Counted from the first letter of the stretch, positions 36,299 to 46,127 are shown. The stretch is DNA of 64,000 nt from Actinomycetota bacterium (GCA_016870395.1 VGBT01000001.1:130376-194375), one strand, 5' to 3'. Numbers and translations: made by a program. The notes: generated by a model not told the origin, from the letters alone.

Positions 36299-36810
36299 TC
36301 GCCCAGAACGTCACCTTCTGGATCCTGGCCGCCGCGATGGTGCTCGCGGCGATCGGTGTCGTGCGTTCGCAGAACGTCGTGCACGCGGCGCTGTACCTGG
36401 TCGTCGTGCTCGCCGGCTCGGCCGCGCAGTTCATCCTCCTCGCCGCCGAGTTCGTGGCGTGGGTCCAGGTACTCATCTACATCGGTGCGGTGATCATCTT
36501 GTTCCTGTTCGGGATCATGCTGACGCGAGCGCCGATGCGAAGCGACACCGACCTCGACAACGACCAGCGGTGGCCTGCCGCGGTCGTCTCGCTGTTCCTC
36601 CTGGGCGTGCTCTCGACTCTGCTGATCCAGGCGTTCGGGGACAAGGAGATCGACATCAGCGGCGGCCACGGGGCCGAGCTCCTGGCGCAGGGCCGGGCCG
36701 GCAGCCTCGCGGAGTCGATCTTCGCCGCGTACGTCGTTCCCTTCGAGCTGGTTTCGATGCTGCTCCTCGCTGCACTGGTGGGCGCCGTCGTGATTGCGAG
36801 GAGGGACTGA
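36295..36810 (+). CDS. nuoJ2: complex I subunit J, copy 2
   Basis: A 171-residue five-helix subunit with the conserved [24 protein letters not shown] helix. GTG 36295 overlaps the nuoI2 stop. The track start at 35980 runs through nuoI2 out of frame. Confidence 0.93.
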   Translation: MIAQNVTFWILAAAMVLAAIGVVRSQNVVHAALYLVVVLAGSAAQFILLAAEFVAWVQVLIYIGAVIILFLFGIMLTRAPMRSDTDLDNDQRWPAAVVSLFLLGVLSTLLIQAFGDKEIDISGGHGAELLAQGRAGSLAESIFAAYVVPFELVSMLLLAALVGAVVIARRD

Positions 36811-37109
36811 TGGTCCTCAACCAGTTCCTGGTGCTCGCGGCCGCGCTGTTCTGCATCGGCATCTACGGGGTGCTCGCGCGCCGCAACGGCGTCCTGGTAC
36901 TGATGAGCGTCGAGCTGATGCTCAACGCGGTGAACCTCAACCTGATCGCGTTCTCGGCGTACCTGCGTGAGGTTTCCGGTCAGGTGTTCGCGTTGTTCGT
37001 GATCACGATCGCGGCCGCGGAGGTCGGCGTCGGCCTCGCGATCGTGCTGCTCATCTACCGGAACCTGCACAGCCCCGACCTCGACCGGGTCGACGAGCTG
37101 AAGGGCTAG
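36810..37109 (+). CDS. nuoK2: complex I subunit K, copy 2
   Basis: A 99-residue three-helix subunit with [23 protein letters not shown] and [18 protein letters not shown], both membrane glutamates present. ATG 36810 shares one base with the nuoJ2 stop. Confidence 0.94.
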   Translation: MVLNQFLVLAAALFCIGIYGVLARRNGVLVLMSVELMLNAVNLNLIAFSAYLREVSGQVFALFVITIAAAEVGVGLAIVLLIYRNLHSPDLDRVDELKG

Positions 37110-37112
37110 ACG

Positions 37113-39188
37113 TTGCTCGAGTACGCCTGGATCATCCCCGTCATCCCGACCGTCTCGTTCGTGCTGATCCTGTTCTTCGGCAAGCGGATGCCGAGGCAGG
37201 GCTCGGAGATCGGCATCGCCGCGCTCGGGGCGTCGTTCGTGTTGTCCTGCGTGGCCGTCGTCCAGTGGATCCAGCATGTCGACGACGCGACGAGCGAGCA
37301 CGGTCTCGGCGCGCTGCGGTCGCTGGGCAAGAGCCTCTTCCTGGCCGAGAGCGGCGCCTACGCAGCGGTCGGCCCGGTCGTCAGCACGGTCGAGTGGTTC
37401 AAGATCGGGGCCGTCGAGGTTGCGGTCGGAACGCAGATCGACGGGCTCGCGGTGATGATGCTCTTCGTCGTCACCATCATTTCCCTGCTCGTGCACGTGT
37501 ACTCGACGGCGTACATGCACGGCGACGTTCGCTACACCTACTTCTACGCCGCGCTGAGCCTGTTCACGGCGTCGATGCTCACGCTGGTGGTCGCACCCAC
37601 GACACTCCAGCTGCTCGTCGGCTGGGAGCTCGTGGGTCTGTGCTCTTTCATGCTGATCGGCCACTGGTGGGAGGAAGGCGCCAACACCAACGCCGCCATG
37701 AAGGCGTTCCTCACCACCCGCACCGGCGACGTCGGGCTCATGATCGGTGTGATCGTCACCTTCTTCGCGGCGGGCCAGACGTTCGACATCGTCCACATCA
37801 ACACGGTCGCGCTCGAGGGCGTCGGCGGGCACACCATCTGGGTCGTCGGTGCCTCCTGCCTCATGCTCGGCATCATCGGCAAGAGCGGCCAGTTCCCGCT
37901 GCACACCTGGCTCCCCGATGCCATGGCCGGCCCGACGCCGGTCTCCGCGCTGATCCACGCCGCGACGATGGTCGTGGCCGGGGTCTACCTGGGCGCTCGG
38001 CTGTACGGCGTGTTCTGGCAGGGGTTCTCCATCGGCGACGGCGGGGTCAACTTCATGGCGCTCGTCGGTGGGATCACCATCCTCATCGGAGCCGCGCTCG
38101 CCTTCGTGCAGGACGACATCAAGAAGGTCCTCGCCTACTCGACGATCAGCCAGCTCGGGTACATGGTGATGGGCCTCGGGGTGGGTGCCTGGGTCGGCGC
38201 GGTGTTCCACCTGTTCACACACGCCTTCTTCAAGGCGCTGCTCTTCCTGGGTGCCGGGTCGGTGAGCTACTCCGCGTCGCATCACTCGTTCGACATGCGC
38301 GAGGACATGGGCGGGCTGCGCAAGTACATGCCGATCACGTTCTGGACGTTCCTGATCGGCTCGTTCGCGCTGGCCGGGATCTTCCCCCTGGCCGGGTTCT
38401 GGTCGAAGGACGAGGTGCTGGCCACCGCGGGCCAGGGCAACTACGAGATCTTCATGGTCGTGGGCCTCGTCGGCGCCTTCCTCACCGCGGCCTACATGAC
38501 CCGCTGCGTGTGGCTGACCTTCTTTGGCGAGTACCGGGGCCACGGGCACCCGCACGAGTCTCCACGCGCGATCACCGTTCCGTTGATCGTGCTCGCGGGC
38601 TTCAGCATGGTGGCCGGGCTCGCCAACGCCACCGCGCTCGGTATCGAGAAGTTCGTCGAGTACGTGGAGCCGCACGGCGAAGGGTTCCCCGAAGTGTTCA
38701 CACCCGACTTCGACCTCGGGCTGGTGGCGCTCTCGAACGCCATCGTCGTGATCGCGATCGGCATCGGCCTGTTCTTCTGGCTCGACCGGCGAGAACTGCG
38801 CGGGCTCAAGGGCCTCACCGAGCGAAGCGGGGCCGCCAAGGCGGGCCACACCTTCCTCGTCAACAAGTACTACCTGGATCACCTCTACGAGCAGGGCATC
38901 GTGGGGGGCATCAAGGGCCCGATCGCCCGTGCGTCCTACTGGGTGAACCAGCGCGTCATCGACGGCGTCGTGAACGCAGTCGGCAAGGGTGCGACCGCGT
39001 TCGGTCGGGTCGTGTACCGATACGTCGACCAGGATGTGGTTGACGGCGCCGTCAACGGCATCGCGCACGAGACGGACCAGGCGGGCGGCCTGCTCCGGTA
39101 CGTGCAGTCAGGTCGCGTGCAGCGCTACGCGCTCATGCTCTTCGCCGCGGTCGGGCTGCTGGCCGTCGCGCTCGTCATTTTCAGCTAG
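37113..39188 (+). CDS. nuoL2: complex I subunit L, copy 2
   Basis: A 691-residue antiporter-like subunit with LVGWELVGLCSFMLIGHWW, KSGQFPLHTWLPDAMAGPTPVSALIHAATMVVAGVYL and DIKKVLAYSTISQLGYMVMG. It has no counterpart of the Ala/Glu-rich insert found in copy 1. TTG start, three bases after the nuoK2 stop. Confidence 0.94.
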   Translation: MLEYAWIIPVIPTVSFVLILFFGKRMPRQGSEIGIAALGASFVLSCVAVVQWIQHVDDATSEHGLGALRSLGKSLFLAESGAYAAVGPVVSTVEWFKIGAVEVAVGTQIDGLAVMMLFVVTIISLLVHVYSTAYMHGDVRYTYFYAALSLFTASMLTLVVAPTTLQLLVGWELVGLCSFMLIGHWWEEGANTNAAMKAFLTTRTGDVGLMIGVIVTFFAAGQTFDIVHINTVALEGVGGHTIWVVGASCLMLGIIGKSGQFPLHTWLPDAMAGPTPVSALIHAATMVVAGVYLGARLYGVFWQGFSIGDGGVNFMALVGGITILIGAALAFVQDDIKKVLAYSTISQLGYMVMGLGVGAWVGAVFHLFTHAFFKALLFLGAGSVSYSASHHSFDMREDMGGLRKYMPITFWTFLIGSFALAGIFPLAGFWSKDEVLATAGQGNYEIFMVVGLVGAFLTAAYMTRCVWLTFFGEYRGHGHPHESPRAITVPLIVLAGFSMVAGLANATALGIEKFVEYVEPHGEGFPEVFTPDFDLGLVALSNAIVVIAIGIGLFFWLDRRELRGLKGLTERSGAAKAGHTFLVNKYYLDHLYEQGIVGGIKGPIARASYWVNQRVIDGVVNAVGKGATAFGRVVYRYVDQDVVDGAVNGIAHETDQAGGLLRYVQSGRVQRYALMLFAAVGLLAVALVIFS

Positions 39189-39201
39189 GAGAACTCAGGC
39201 G

Positions 39202-40710
39202 ATGAACTGGTTCCAGGAGTGGGCGCTGACCCTGGCGATCTTCCTCCCCGCGGTCGGGATGGTGATCATCCTGGCGATCCCGCGTGCGGAGGAGAACGCG
39301 ATCAAGGTCGTGGCGTTGCTCACCTCGCTCGTCACGCTCGGCGTCGGCATCGGGATCCTCGCGGACTTCGACTACGACCGCGCCGGGATCCTGCAGTTCC
39401 GGGTGAACGAGCCCTGGATCGACATGATCCAGTCCCGTTACCACCTCGGACTCGACGGCATCTCGCTTCCGATGCTGATCCTGTCGATGGTGGTGACGGT
39501 GCTGTGCATCGTCTACTCGTGGAACCACTTCCCAGAGCCGCACAACCCCAAGGCGCTCCTCGCGCTCATCCTGCTGCTCGAGGTCGGGATGAACGGCACC
39601 TTCCTCGCCGAGGACCTCATCCTCTTCTTCATCTTCTTCGAGATCGTTCTGCTCCCGATGTTCTTCATGATCGGCGTGTGGGGCGGACCCAACCGCGAGT
39701 ACGCGTCGATCAAGTTCTTTCTCTTCACCTTGTTCGGTTCGGCGCTGATGCTCCTGGGGTTCCTGGCGCTGTTCTTTCTCGAAGGCACGTTTCAGATCCC
39801 CGAGCTCACCGCGAGGGCCGGCGTCAACATCGCCGAGGTGACCCAGAACCTGATCTTCGCCGGGTTGTTCCTCGGCTTCGCGATCAAGGTGCCGATGTTC
39901 CCGTTCCACACCTGGCTTCCCGACGCGCACACCGAGGCGCCGACGGTGGGCTCGGTGCTCTTGGCCGCGATCCTCCTGAAGCTCGGCACCTACGGGTTCA
40001 TCCGCATTGCGATGCCGACGTTGCCTGACGCGGCGGAGACCTGGGCACCGTGGATCGGTCTGCTCGCGGTGATCGGCATCATCTACGGGGCGTTGTGCTG
40101 CCTCGCCCAGACCGACATGAAGCGGCTGATCGCCTTCTCGTCGGTCTCCCACATGGGCTTCGTGATGCTCGGGATCGCGACGCTCACCGACTTCGGGATG
40201 AACGCGGCGATCTTCGGCATGGTCGCGCACGGCCTGATTACCGGGATGCTCTTCTTCCTGGCCGGCTCGGTGCAGCACGCGTACGGCACGCGCGAGATGT
40301 CGAGGCTCGGTGGTCTGCTCCAGCAGGCACCGAAGATGGGCTGGATCCTCGGGTTCTGCGCGATGGCTTCGCTCGGCCTGCCCGGGCTGGCCGGGTTCTG
40401 GGGCGAGTTCCCCGCGGTGCTGTCTGCATACCAGCCTGCACCCGGGCTTCCGGTCGAGGCCTTCCGGACGTTCATGGTCCTTGCCGCGATCGGCACGGTG
40501 CTCGCGGCGGGGTACCTGCTCTGGATGTACCAGCGCGTCGCGTTCGGCACCCCGAAGGCCGAGTTCGCCGACGCCCACATCCACGACGTATCGGTCCCGG
40601 AGTGGATCGCCTGGACGCCGCTGCTGCTCGGGATCGTTGCGCTCGGCGTGTACCCGGAGATCATCTTCGGGCTCACCGACGCCCCCGTCCAGCGGCTGTT
40701 CGGAGGCTGA
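39202..40710 (+). CDS. nuoM2: complex I subunit M, copy 2
   Basis: A 502-residue antiporter-like subunit with FFIFFEIVLLPMFFMIGVWG, MFPFHTWLPDAHTEAPTVGSVLL and DMKRLIAFSSVSHMGFVMLG. ATG 39202 has AGGAG at 39187-39191 overlapping the nuoL2 stop; the track start at 38989 is inside nuoL2. Confidence 0.95.
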   Translation: MNWFQEWALTLAIFLPAVGMVIILAIPRAEENAIKVVALLTSLVTLGVGIGILADFDYDRAGILQFRVNEPWIDMIQSRYHLGLDGISLPMLILSMVVTVLCIVYSWNHFPEPHNPKALLALILLLEVGMNGTFLAEDLILFFIFFEIVLLPMFFMIGVWGGPNREYASIKFFLFTLFGSALMLLGFLALFFLEGTFQIPELTARAGVNIAEVTQNLIFAGLFLGFAIKVPMFPFHTWLPDAHTEAPTVGSVLLAAILLKLGTYGFIRIAMPTLPDAAETWAPWIGLLAVIGIIYGALCCLAQTDMKRLIAFSSVSHMGFVMLGIATLTDFGMNAAIFGMVAHGLITGMLFFLAGSVQHAYGTREMSRLGGLLQQAPKMGWILGFCAMASLGLPGLAGFWGEFPAVLSAYQPAPGLPVEAFRTFMVLAAIGTVLAAGYLLWMYQRVAFGTPKAEFADAHIHDVSVPEWIAWTPLLLGIVALGVYPEIIFGLTDAPVQRLFGG

Positions 40711-40713
40711 TCC

Positions 40714-42177
40714 GTGAACCCAGGGTGGGACTTCCACGCCCTCGCGCCGATCATCGTCATCACGGCCACGATCGTGGTCGTGCTCGTCGCCGACTTCTTC
40801 TTCGAGTACCGCGGCCGGTTTCGCACGTCGCTGCTCGCCTCGCTCGGCGTGCTCGCGGCGATGGTTCCGATCGTGACGATGGCAGCCGACGGCGGAACGC
40901 GCGTGCTGTTCGGAGGCGCGATCGTCGTCGACGACTACACGCTCGCGTTGCAGGGCTTCTTCCTGGCCGTGACCTACGTCACCCTGCTGCTCTCCGTCGA
41001 CTACATCGGTGACGGCGACTACTACCAGGGCGAGTTCTACGTCCTCCTGCTCACCTCGCTGCTCGGCATGATGGTGATGGCCGCCGCGCGAGACCTGATC
41101 AGCATCTTCGTCGCGCTCGAGACGGTGTCGATCCCCACCTTCGTGCTCGCGGGCTGGCGCAAGCACGACCGGCGCTCCAACGAGGCGGCGATCAAGTACT
41201 ACCTGATCGGAGTGCTGTCGTCCGCGTTGATGCTCTACGGGATGTCTCTGGTGTTCGGGCTCACGGGGTCGACGCTGCTGGTCGGAATCAAACCAGTCAT
41301 CGGTCGCATCGACGAGCCGTTGCTGATCGTCGCCGTGTTCCTCACCCTGGCCGGGTTCGCGTTCAAGGTGAGCGCCGTACCGTTCCACTTCTGGGCACCC
41401 GACACCTACGAGGGCGCTCCGACTCCGGTCACGGCCTATCTCTCGGTCGCCTCCAAGGCGGCGGGCTTCGTCGCGTTGCTCAACGTCGTCTACTTCGGCT
41501 TCTTCGACGCACCCGACACCTGGCAGCCCGTTCTCTGGGTGCTCGCGGCGGCGTCGATGCTGCTCGGGAACCTTGCGGCGCTGCGCCAGACGGACATCGT
41601 CCGGATGCTGGCGTACTCGTCGATCGCCCAAGGCGGCTTCATCCTCGTGCCGTTCGCAGTGGCTGGCAGCGGTGATGCCCGCGTCTCGTCGTTCGAGGCG
41701 GTCGTCGTCTACCTGCTGATCTACGGGGCGATGAACCTCGGCGCGTTCGCGGTGGTCATCGCGCTGGCGCGCCGCACCCGGAGTACCGAGATCTCCTCGT
41801 ACGCGGGGCTCGGGAGCTACGCGCCGGGTCTCGCACTCGCGATGAGCATGTTCCTGTTCTCGCTCGCCGGGATCCCGCCGTTCGCCGGCTGGTTCGCGAA
41901 GTTCGTGATGTTCCGGTCCGTGCTCGACGCCACCACTCCGGCCGCCACGGTTCTCGGAGCGATCGCTGCGGTCAGCTCCGTGATCGCGTTCTTCTACTAC
42001 GCCCGGGTCGCCCGGGAGATGTGGTTCCACCCCGCGCCCGACGGTGCCGACACGACGCCGATGCGACTGCCGGTAGCGCTCGACGTCGCGATGGTGATCT
42101 GCGGGGTGGTCGTGCTCGTCGTCGGCGTGTACCCGCAGCTCTTCGCACGCATCGGCGAGCTCGCAGCCGGCGGCTGA
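40714..42177 (+). CDS. nuoN2: complex I subunit N, copy 2
   Basis: A 487-residue antiporter-like subunit with FVALETVSIPTFVLAGWRKHDRRSNEAAIKYYLIGVLSSALMLYG, KVSAVPFHFWAPDTYEGAPTPVTAYL and DIVRMLAYSSIAQGGFIL. GTG start three bases after nuoM2. It completes the 11-subunit set. Confidence 0.95.
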   Translation: MNPGWDFHALAPIIVITATIVVVLVADFFFEYRGRFRTSLLASLGVLAAMVPIVTMAADGGTRVLFGGAIVVDDYTLALQGFFLAVTYVTLLLSVDYIGDGDYYQGEFYVLLLTSLLGMMVMAAARDLISIFVALETVSIPTFVLAGWRKHDRRSNEAAIKYYLIGVLSSALMLYGMSLVFGLTGSTLLVGIKPVIGRIDEPLLIVAVFLTLAGFAFKVSAVPFHFWAPDTYEGAPTPVTAYLSVASKAAGFVALLNVVYFGFFDAPDTWQPVLWVLAAASMLLGNLAALRQTDIVRMLAYSSIAQGGFILVPFAVAGSGDARVSSFEAVVVYLLIYGAMNLGAFAVVIALARRTRSTEISSYAGLGSYAPGLALAMSMFLFSLAGIPPFAGWFAKFVMFRSVLDATTPAATVLGAIAAVSSVIAFFYYARVAREMWFHPAPDGADTTPMRLPVALDVAMVICGVVVLVVGVYPQLFARIGELAAGG

Positions 42178-42181
42178 CGCC

Positions 42182-43330
42182 GTGGAGGTGCGCTCGGGGC
42201 TGGCGGAGCGGATCCACCGTGTTGGGCCGGTGCCGTTCTCGGTGTTCGTCGACGCCGCGCTGTACGACCCGGTCAACGGCTTCTTCGCCCGGGGGAAGGG
42301 AGCTGGTCGCGGCGGTGCCGACTTCCTCACCAGTCCCGAGGTCGGCCCGCTGTTCGGTGCGTGCGTGGCGCGCGTGCTCGACGGTTGGTGGCGCCGGCTG
42401 GGCGAGCCGGATCCCTTTGTCGTGGTCGAGGCGGGCGCCGGGGCGGGCCGGCTGTGCCGCGAAATACTCCGACCCGACCCGGTCTGCGCACCGGCCTTGC
42501 GCTACGTGATGGTGGAGCGCAGCGAGGAGCTGCGCGAGCGTCAACGTGACCACCTCGTCGTGGAGCCGTTCGAGTTCGCGCTCGGGCCCTCGGCTCCCGG
42601 CGGCGAAGGGGAGCCGGTCGAGCTCGTGGCGCGTGTCGGGCCGATCGTGAGCGCGCTCGACAAGCTGCCCGCGGTGCCCTTCGAGGGTGTCGTGTTCGCG
42701 AACGAGCTGCTCGACAACCTGCCGTTCGACCTGGTCGAGCGCACCGACGAGGGCTGGGCGGAGGTCCGGGTCGGTGTCGACACCGCCGGTCGGTTCCACG
42801 AGGTGGTGCTGCCCGCGTCGGAGGAGCTCGTGGCCTGGATGGCCGGGATTGAAGTGCCGGTGGGAGCCCGGCTCCCGGCCCAGCGCGAGATCGAGACCTG
42901 GATCGACGCGGTCGCGGGCGTCGTTCGGCGTGGGGTGCTGGTGTGCGTCGACTACGCAGCAGATGCCCAAAAGATGGCGACGCGCGGGCGAGGGTGGCTA
43001 CGCACCTACCGTGAGCACGGGCGCGGCGTCGACCCGCTCGACGCTCCGGGCAGCCAGGACGTCACCGCCGACGTGCTACTGGAGCCGATGCGCCGGGCGG
43101 CGCGCCAGGCCGGCCTGACCCTCGTCGCGGAGACCACCCAGTCCGAGTGGCTGGCCGGGCTCGGCATCGACGCATTGGTGGAGAAGGGAGCCGCGATCTG
43201 GCGGGCGGGCGCGGCGCGCGGGGACGTCGACGCGATCGCGGGGCGAAGCCGCGCGTCCGAGGCTGCGGCGTTGACCGACCCTGTCGGGCTGGGAGCCCAT
43301 ACGGTCCTGGTGTGGACCAAGGCCCTCTGA
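42182..43330 (+). CDS. MidA / NDUFAF7 family SAM-dependent methyltransferase
   Basis: A 382-residue protein of the DUF185 family: VGPVPFSVFVDAALYDPVNGFF, then GADFLTSPEVGPLFGACVA, the SAM loop VVVEAGAGAGRLCREIL and VFANELLDNLPFDLVER. The mitochondrial homologue NDUFAF7 methylates an arginine of the NuoD-type subunit during complex I assembly. Here the gene starts 4 bases after the nuoN2 stop, so it is probably the twelfth gene of the operon and may modify NuoD2 or NuoD. The bacterial substrate is an inference from homology and position. Confidence 0.85.
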   Translation: MEVRSGLAERIHRVGPVPFSVFVDAALYDPVNGFFARGKGAGRGGADFLTSPEVGPLFGACVARVLDGWWRRLGEPDPFVVVEAGAGAGRLCREILRPDPVCAPALRYVMVERSEELRERQRDHLVVEPFEFALGPSAPGGEGEPVELVARVGPIVSALDKLPAVPFEGVVFANELLDNLPFDLVERTDEGWAEVRVGVDTAGRFHEVVLPASEELVAWMAGIEVPVGARLPAQREIETWIDAVAGVVRRGVLVCVDYAADAQKMATRGRGWLRTYREHGRGVDPLDAPGSQDVTADVLLEPMRRAARQAGLTLVAETTQSEWLAGLGIDALVEKGAAIWRAGAARGDVDAIAGRSRASEAAALTDPVGLGAHTVLVWTKAL

Positions 43331-43365
43331 GCGTTGGTGCCCCAGCCTGTCGTAGCGACGGTCTC

Positions 43366-43418
43366 GGTCACCGACTCTGGGTGGGGAGGCCGCGGGTAGC
43401 CTCCCGTCGACGGTGACC
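43366..43418. repeat. nested inverted repeats in front of acsA
   Basis: GGTCACCG (43366-43373) pairs with CGGTGACC (43411-43418). Inside them GGAGGC (43385-43390) pairs with GCCTCC (43399-43404). A possible -10 box TAGCCT (43397-43402) overlaps the inner right arm. The set lies in the 101-base gap before acsA and could be an operator or a folded leader. Confidence 0.5.
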
Positions 43419-43431
43419 TGAGGGGGAGACG

Positions 43432-45399
43432 ATGGCCGACGTGACGCTCGAGGCGCTGCTGGAGGAGGGTCGCACGTTCGCACCTTCCGCCGAGTTCGTG
43501 CGCGACGCGCTCGTGCACGACGGCTCGCTCGCCACCGCGGCCGATGCAGACGTCGAGGCATTCTGGGCGGCTCAGGCTCGGGACCTGCTCGACTGGGACC
43601 AGGACTTCCACACCGTGCTCGAGTGGGACCTGCCGTACGCGAAGTGGTTCGTGGGCGGGAAGCTCAACGTCTCGTACAACTGCCTCGACCGCCACGTTGC
43701 GGCAGGCCACGGCGCCCAGGTCGCCTTCCTCTGGGAGGGCGAGCCCGGTGATGCCAGGGCGATCACCTACGCCGAGCTGTTGGCGGAGGTCTGTCGAACC
43801 GCGAACGCGCTGCGCGCGCTCGGTGTGGAGAAGGGCGATCGGGTCGCCCTCTACCTGGGGATGGTGCCCGAGCTCCCAATCGCGATGCTCGCCTGTGCCC
43901 GGATCGGTGCCGCCCACTCGGTGGTCTTCGGCGGATTCTCGGCCGACTCGCTGCGTGACCGCATCAAGGACGCCGATGCCAAGCTGCTGGTCACCGGCGA
44001 CGGCGCGTGGCGTCGTGGAAGTGTCGTACCGCTCAAGGAGATCGCCGACGAGGCGATGGCCGAGGCGCCGTCGATCGAGCGGTGCCTGGTGCTGCGCCGG
44101 ACCGCGCACGAGGGCGTGCCCATGCAAGACGGGCGCGACGTGTGGTGGCACGACGTCGTCGCCTCGCAGCCGTCGGAGTGTGCCCCTGTCCCGATGGACG
44201 CCGAGGACCTGCTCTACCTCCTCTACACGAGCGGGACCACCGGCAAGCCCAAGGGCATCATGCACACGACGGGCGGCTACCTCACCCAGGTCGCGTTCAC
44301 GCACAAGTACGTGTTCGACCTGCATCCCGACACCGACGTGTTCTGGTGCACTGCCGACTGCGGCTGGGTGACGGGGCACTCCTACATCGTGTACGGACCG
44401 CTCGCGAACCGGACGACGAGCGTCATCTACGAAGGAACGCCGGATCACCCCGACAAGGACCGGTTCTGGTCCATCGTCGCCAAGTACCGGGTGACGACGC
44501 TCTACACCGCGCCCACCGCGATCCGCACGTTCATGAAGTGGGGCACCGAGTACCCCGATCGTCATGATCTCTCTTCGCTGCGCCTGCTGGGCTCCGTCGG
44601 TGAGCCGATCAACCCGGAGGCCTGGGTCTGGTACTGGCAGCACATCGGTGGTGGCCGGTGTCCGGTCGTGGACACGTGGTGGCAGACCGAGACAGGCGCC
44701 ATCATGATCAGCCCGCTGCCGGGCGCGACGGTGGCCAAGCCGGGGAGCGCGACCTTTCCGCTGCCCGGGATCGGCGCCGAGATCGTGAACGACGAGGGCG
44801 ACGCGGTGAGCATCCCAGGCGGTGGCTACCTGGTGCTCACACAGCCGTGGCCGTCGATGCTGCGCGGGATCTGGGGTGACCCGGAGCGCTATCGCGAGAC
44901 CTACTGGTCACGCTTCTTCGGGCGGTACTTCGCGGGCGACGGCGCGAAGCGCGACGCTGACGGGTACTACTGGCTGCTCGGCCGGGTCGACGACATCATG
45001 CTCGTCGCCGGCCACAACATCTCGACGACGGAGGTCGAGTCGGCGCTCGTGTCGCATCCGGCTGTCGCGGAGGCCGCGGTCGTCGGCAAGACCGACGAGA
45101 CCACGGGGCAGGCGGTGGCCGCGTTCGTGATCCTGCGCTCGGGCAACGAGGCGAGCCACCGGCTCGTGGGCGAGCTGCGCGACCACGTGGCCGAGGTCAT
45201 CGGTCCGATCGCGAAGCCGAAGTCCGTTCTCTTCGCCGAGGACCTGCCGAAGACCCGCTCGGGGAAGATCATGCGCCGGCTGCTGCGCAACGTCGCCGAG
45301 GACGAGGCCCTCGGCGACACGACGACGCTCGCCGACCCGAACGTCGTCGCGGGCATCAAGGCCCGCTACCTCGCCGACGCTCCGGATGACGAGGAGTGA
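43432..45399 (+). CDS. acsA: acetyl-CoA synthetase (AMP-forming)
   Basis: Activates acetate to acetyl-CoA through acetyl-AMP. The 655-residue protein has the adenylate-forming loop [44 protein letters not shown], the hinge region [20 protein letters not shown] and the C-terminal [13 protein letters not shown] whose lysine is the site of regulatory acetylation in homologues. ATG 43432 follows GAGGGGGAGA. Full family length, single domain set, cytoplasmic. Confidence 0.96.
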   Translation: MADVTLEALLEEGRTFAPSAEFVRDALVHDGSLATAADADVEAFWAAQARDLLDWDQDFHTVLEWDLPYAKWFVGGKLNVSYNCLDRHVAAGHGAQVAFLWEGEPGDARAITYAELLAEVCRTANALRALGVEKGDRVALYLGMVPELPIAMLACARIGAAHSVVFGGFSADSLRDRIKDADAKLLVTGDGAWRRGSVVPLKEIADEAMAEAPSIERCLVLRRTAHEGVPMQDGRDVWWHDVVASQPSECAPVPMDAEDLLYLLYTSGTTGKPKGIMHTTGGYLTQVAFTHKYVFDLHPDTDVFWCTADCGWVTGHSYIVYGPLANRTTSVIYEGTPDHPDKDRFWSIVAKYRVTTLYTAPTAIRTFMKWGTEYPDRHDLSSLRLLGSVGEPINPEAWVWYWQHIGGGRCPVVDTWWQTETGAIMISPLPGATVAKPGSATFPLPGIGAEIVNDEGDAVSIPGGGYLVLTQPWPSMLRGIWGDPERYRETYWSRFFGRYFAGDGAKRDADGYYWLLGRVDDIMLVAGHNISTTEVESALVSHPAVAEAAVVGKTDETTGQAVAAFVILRSGNEASHRLVGELRDHVAEVIGPIAKPKSVLFAEDLPKTRSGKIMRRLLRNVAEDEALGDTTTLADPNVVAGIKARYLADAPDDEE

Positions 45400-45943
45400 C
45401 AGGACCCCGGCTGGATCGGGCCCTGTCTGCCGGGTCGGGGCCTTCGCGGTGAGGCGGCGGGTCCCACCCGAGCACTGGACCTGGCGTGACGGCCCGGTCG
45501 AGCCCGGATCCGCGGTGGTGGTCGACATCGACGGCGTCCTCTCGGACGCCGCGATCCGCCAGCACTACATCGAGGCGCCGCGGCGGGACTGGCGTGCGTT
45601 CTTCGACGCCTGCGGTGACGATCCGGTCATCGAGGAGGTCCGCGTGATGCTCGACCTGCTCGATGCCGCGATGCGCGTGGTGCTGTTGACGGCGCGCCCG
45701 CAGCGAGTGCACCACCTCACCGAGGCCTGGTTGCGTCGCTACGGCATCCGGTGGGACGTGCTCATCATGCGCCCGTGGGGCGACTACGAGCTCTCACGCG
45801 ACTACAAGCAGTCGACGGTGTGGGACCTGCGCGACTACGGCTTCGACCTCCGGCTCGCGATCGAAGACGACCGTCGCAACGTCGAGATGCTGCGCGCCGA
45901 GGGGATCCCCTGCATCTACCTTCACTCGGGCTACTACGACTGA
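45386..45943 (+). CDS. HAD-type phosphatase-like protein
   Basis: A 185-residue protein with the HAD marks [11 protein letters not shown] (nucleophile and acid/base aspartates), LLTARPQR and [13 protein letters not shown]. The pattern resembles the 3'-phosphatase domain of T4 polynucleotide kinase, though no kinase half is present. Substrate unknown. The ATG overlaps acsA by 14 bases; GTG 45449 in the same frame is an alternative that removes a poorly conserved leader. Position suggests co-transcription with acsA, without an evident functional link. Confidence 0.75.
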   Translation: MTRSDRTPAGSGPVCRVGAFAVRRRVPPEHWTWRDGPVEPGSAVVVDIDGVLSDAAIRQHYIEAPRRDWRAFFDACGDDPVIEEVRVMLDLLDAAMRVVLLTARPQRVHHLTEAWLRRYGIRWDVLIMRPWGDYELSRDYKQSTVWDLRDYGFDLRLAIEDDRRNVEMLRAEGIPCIYLHSGYYD

Positions 45944-45960
45944 GCTCTGCCAAACCTCCT

Positions 45961-45986
45961 GTTCGGACCGGTGAAAACGTCCGAAC
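45961..45986. repeat. 26-bp inverted repeat downstream of the HAD gene
   Basis: GTTCGGAC (45961-45968) and GTCCGAAC (45979-45986) are perfect reverse complements around a 10-base centre. It lies 18 bases after the HAD-gene stop and about 140 bases before the NHL-protein start. It can be a terminator of the acsA operon or an operator for the next gene. No T-run follows. Confidence 0.5.
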
Positions 45987-46127
45987 CGACGAAACTCCGC
46001 CGTTCGACCAGTTGCAGTGGCGCGTGGTCGTCTGCAAAAGTAGGCTCTTATCTGGCAGGGAGGGAGGTCGTTCGGGCTCTAGGAGTCTGGACCTGTACCC
46101 TGCGCCAAGGCTGGCCGCGGAGGACCC

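Noticed and set aside
39181-42330. 1049-residue minus-strand ORF opposite nuoM2 and nuoN2
   Set aside because: Antisense shadow of two membrane subunits; strongly charged text without domains, a known effect of high GC third positions.
46012-46046. Possible promoter TTGCAG ... TAGGCT before the NHL gene
   Set aside because: The spacing is 23 bases, too long for a sigma-70 promoter, and no better pair is visible.
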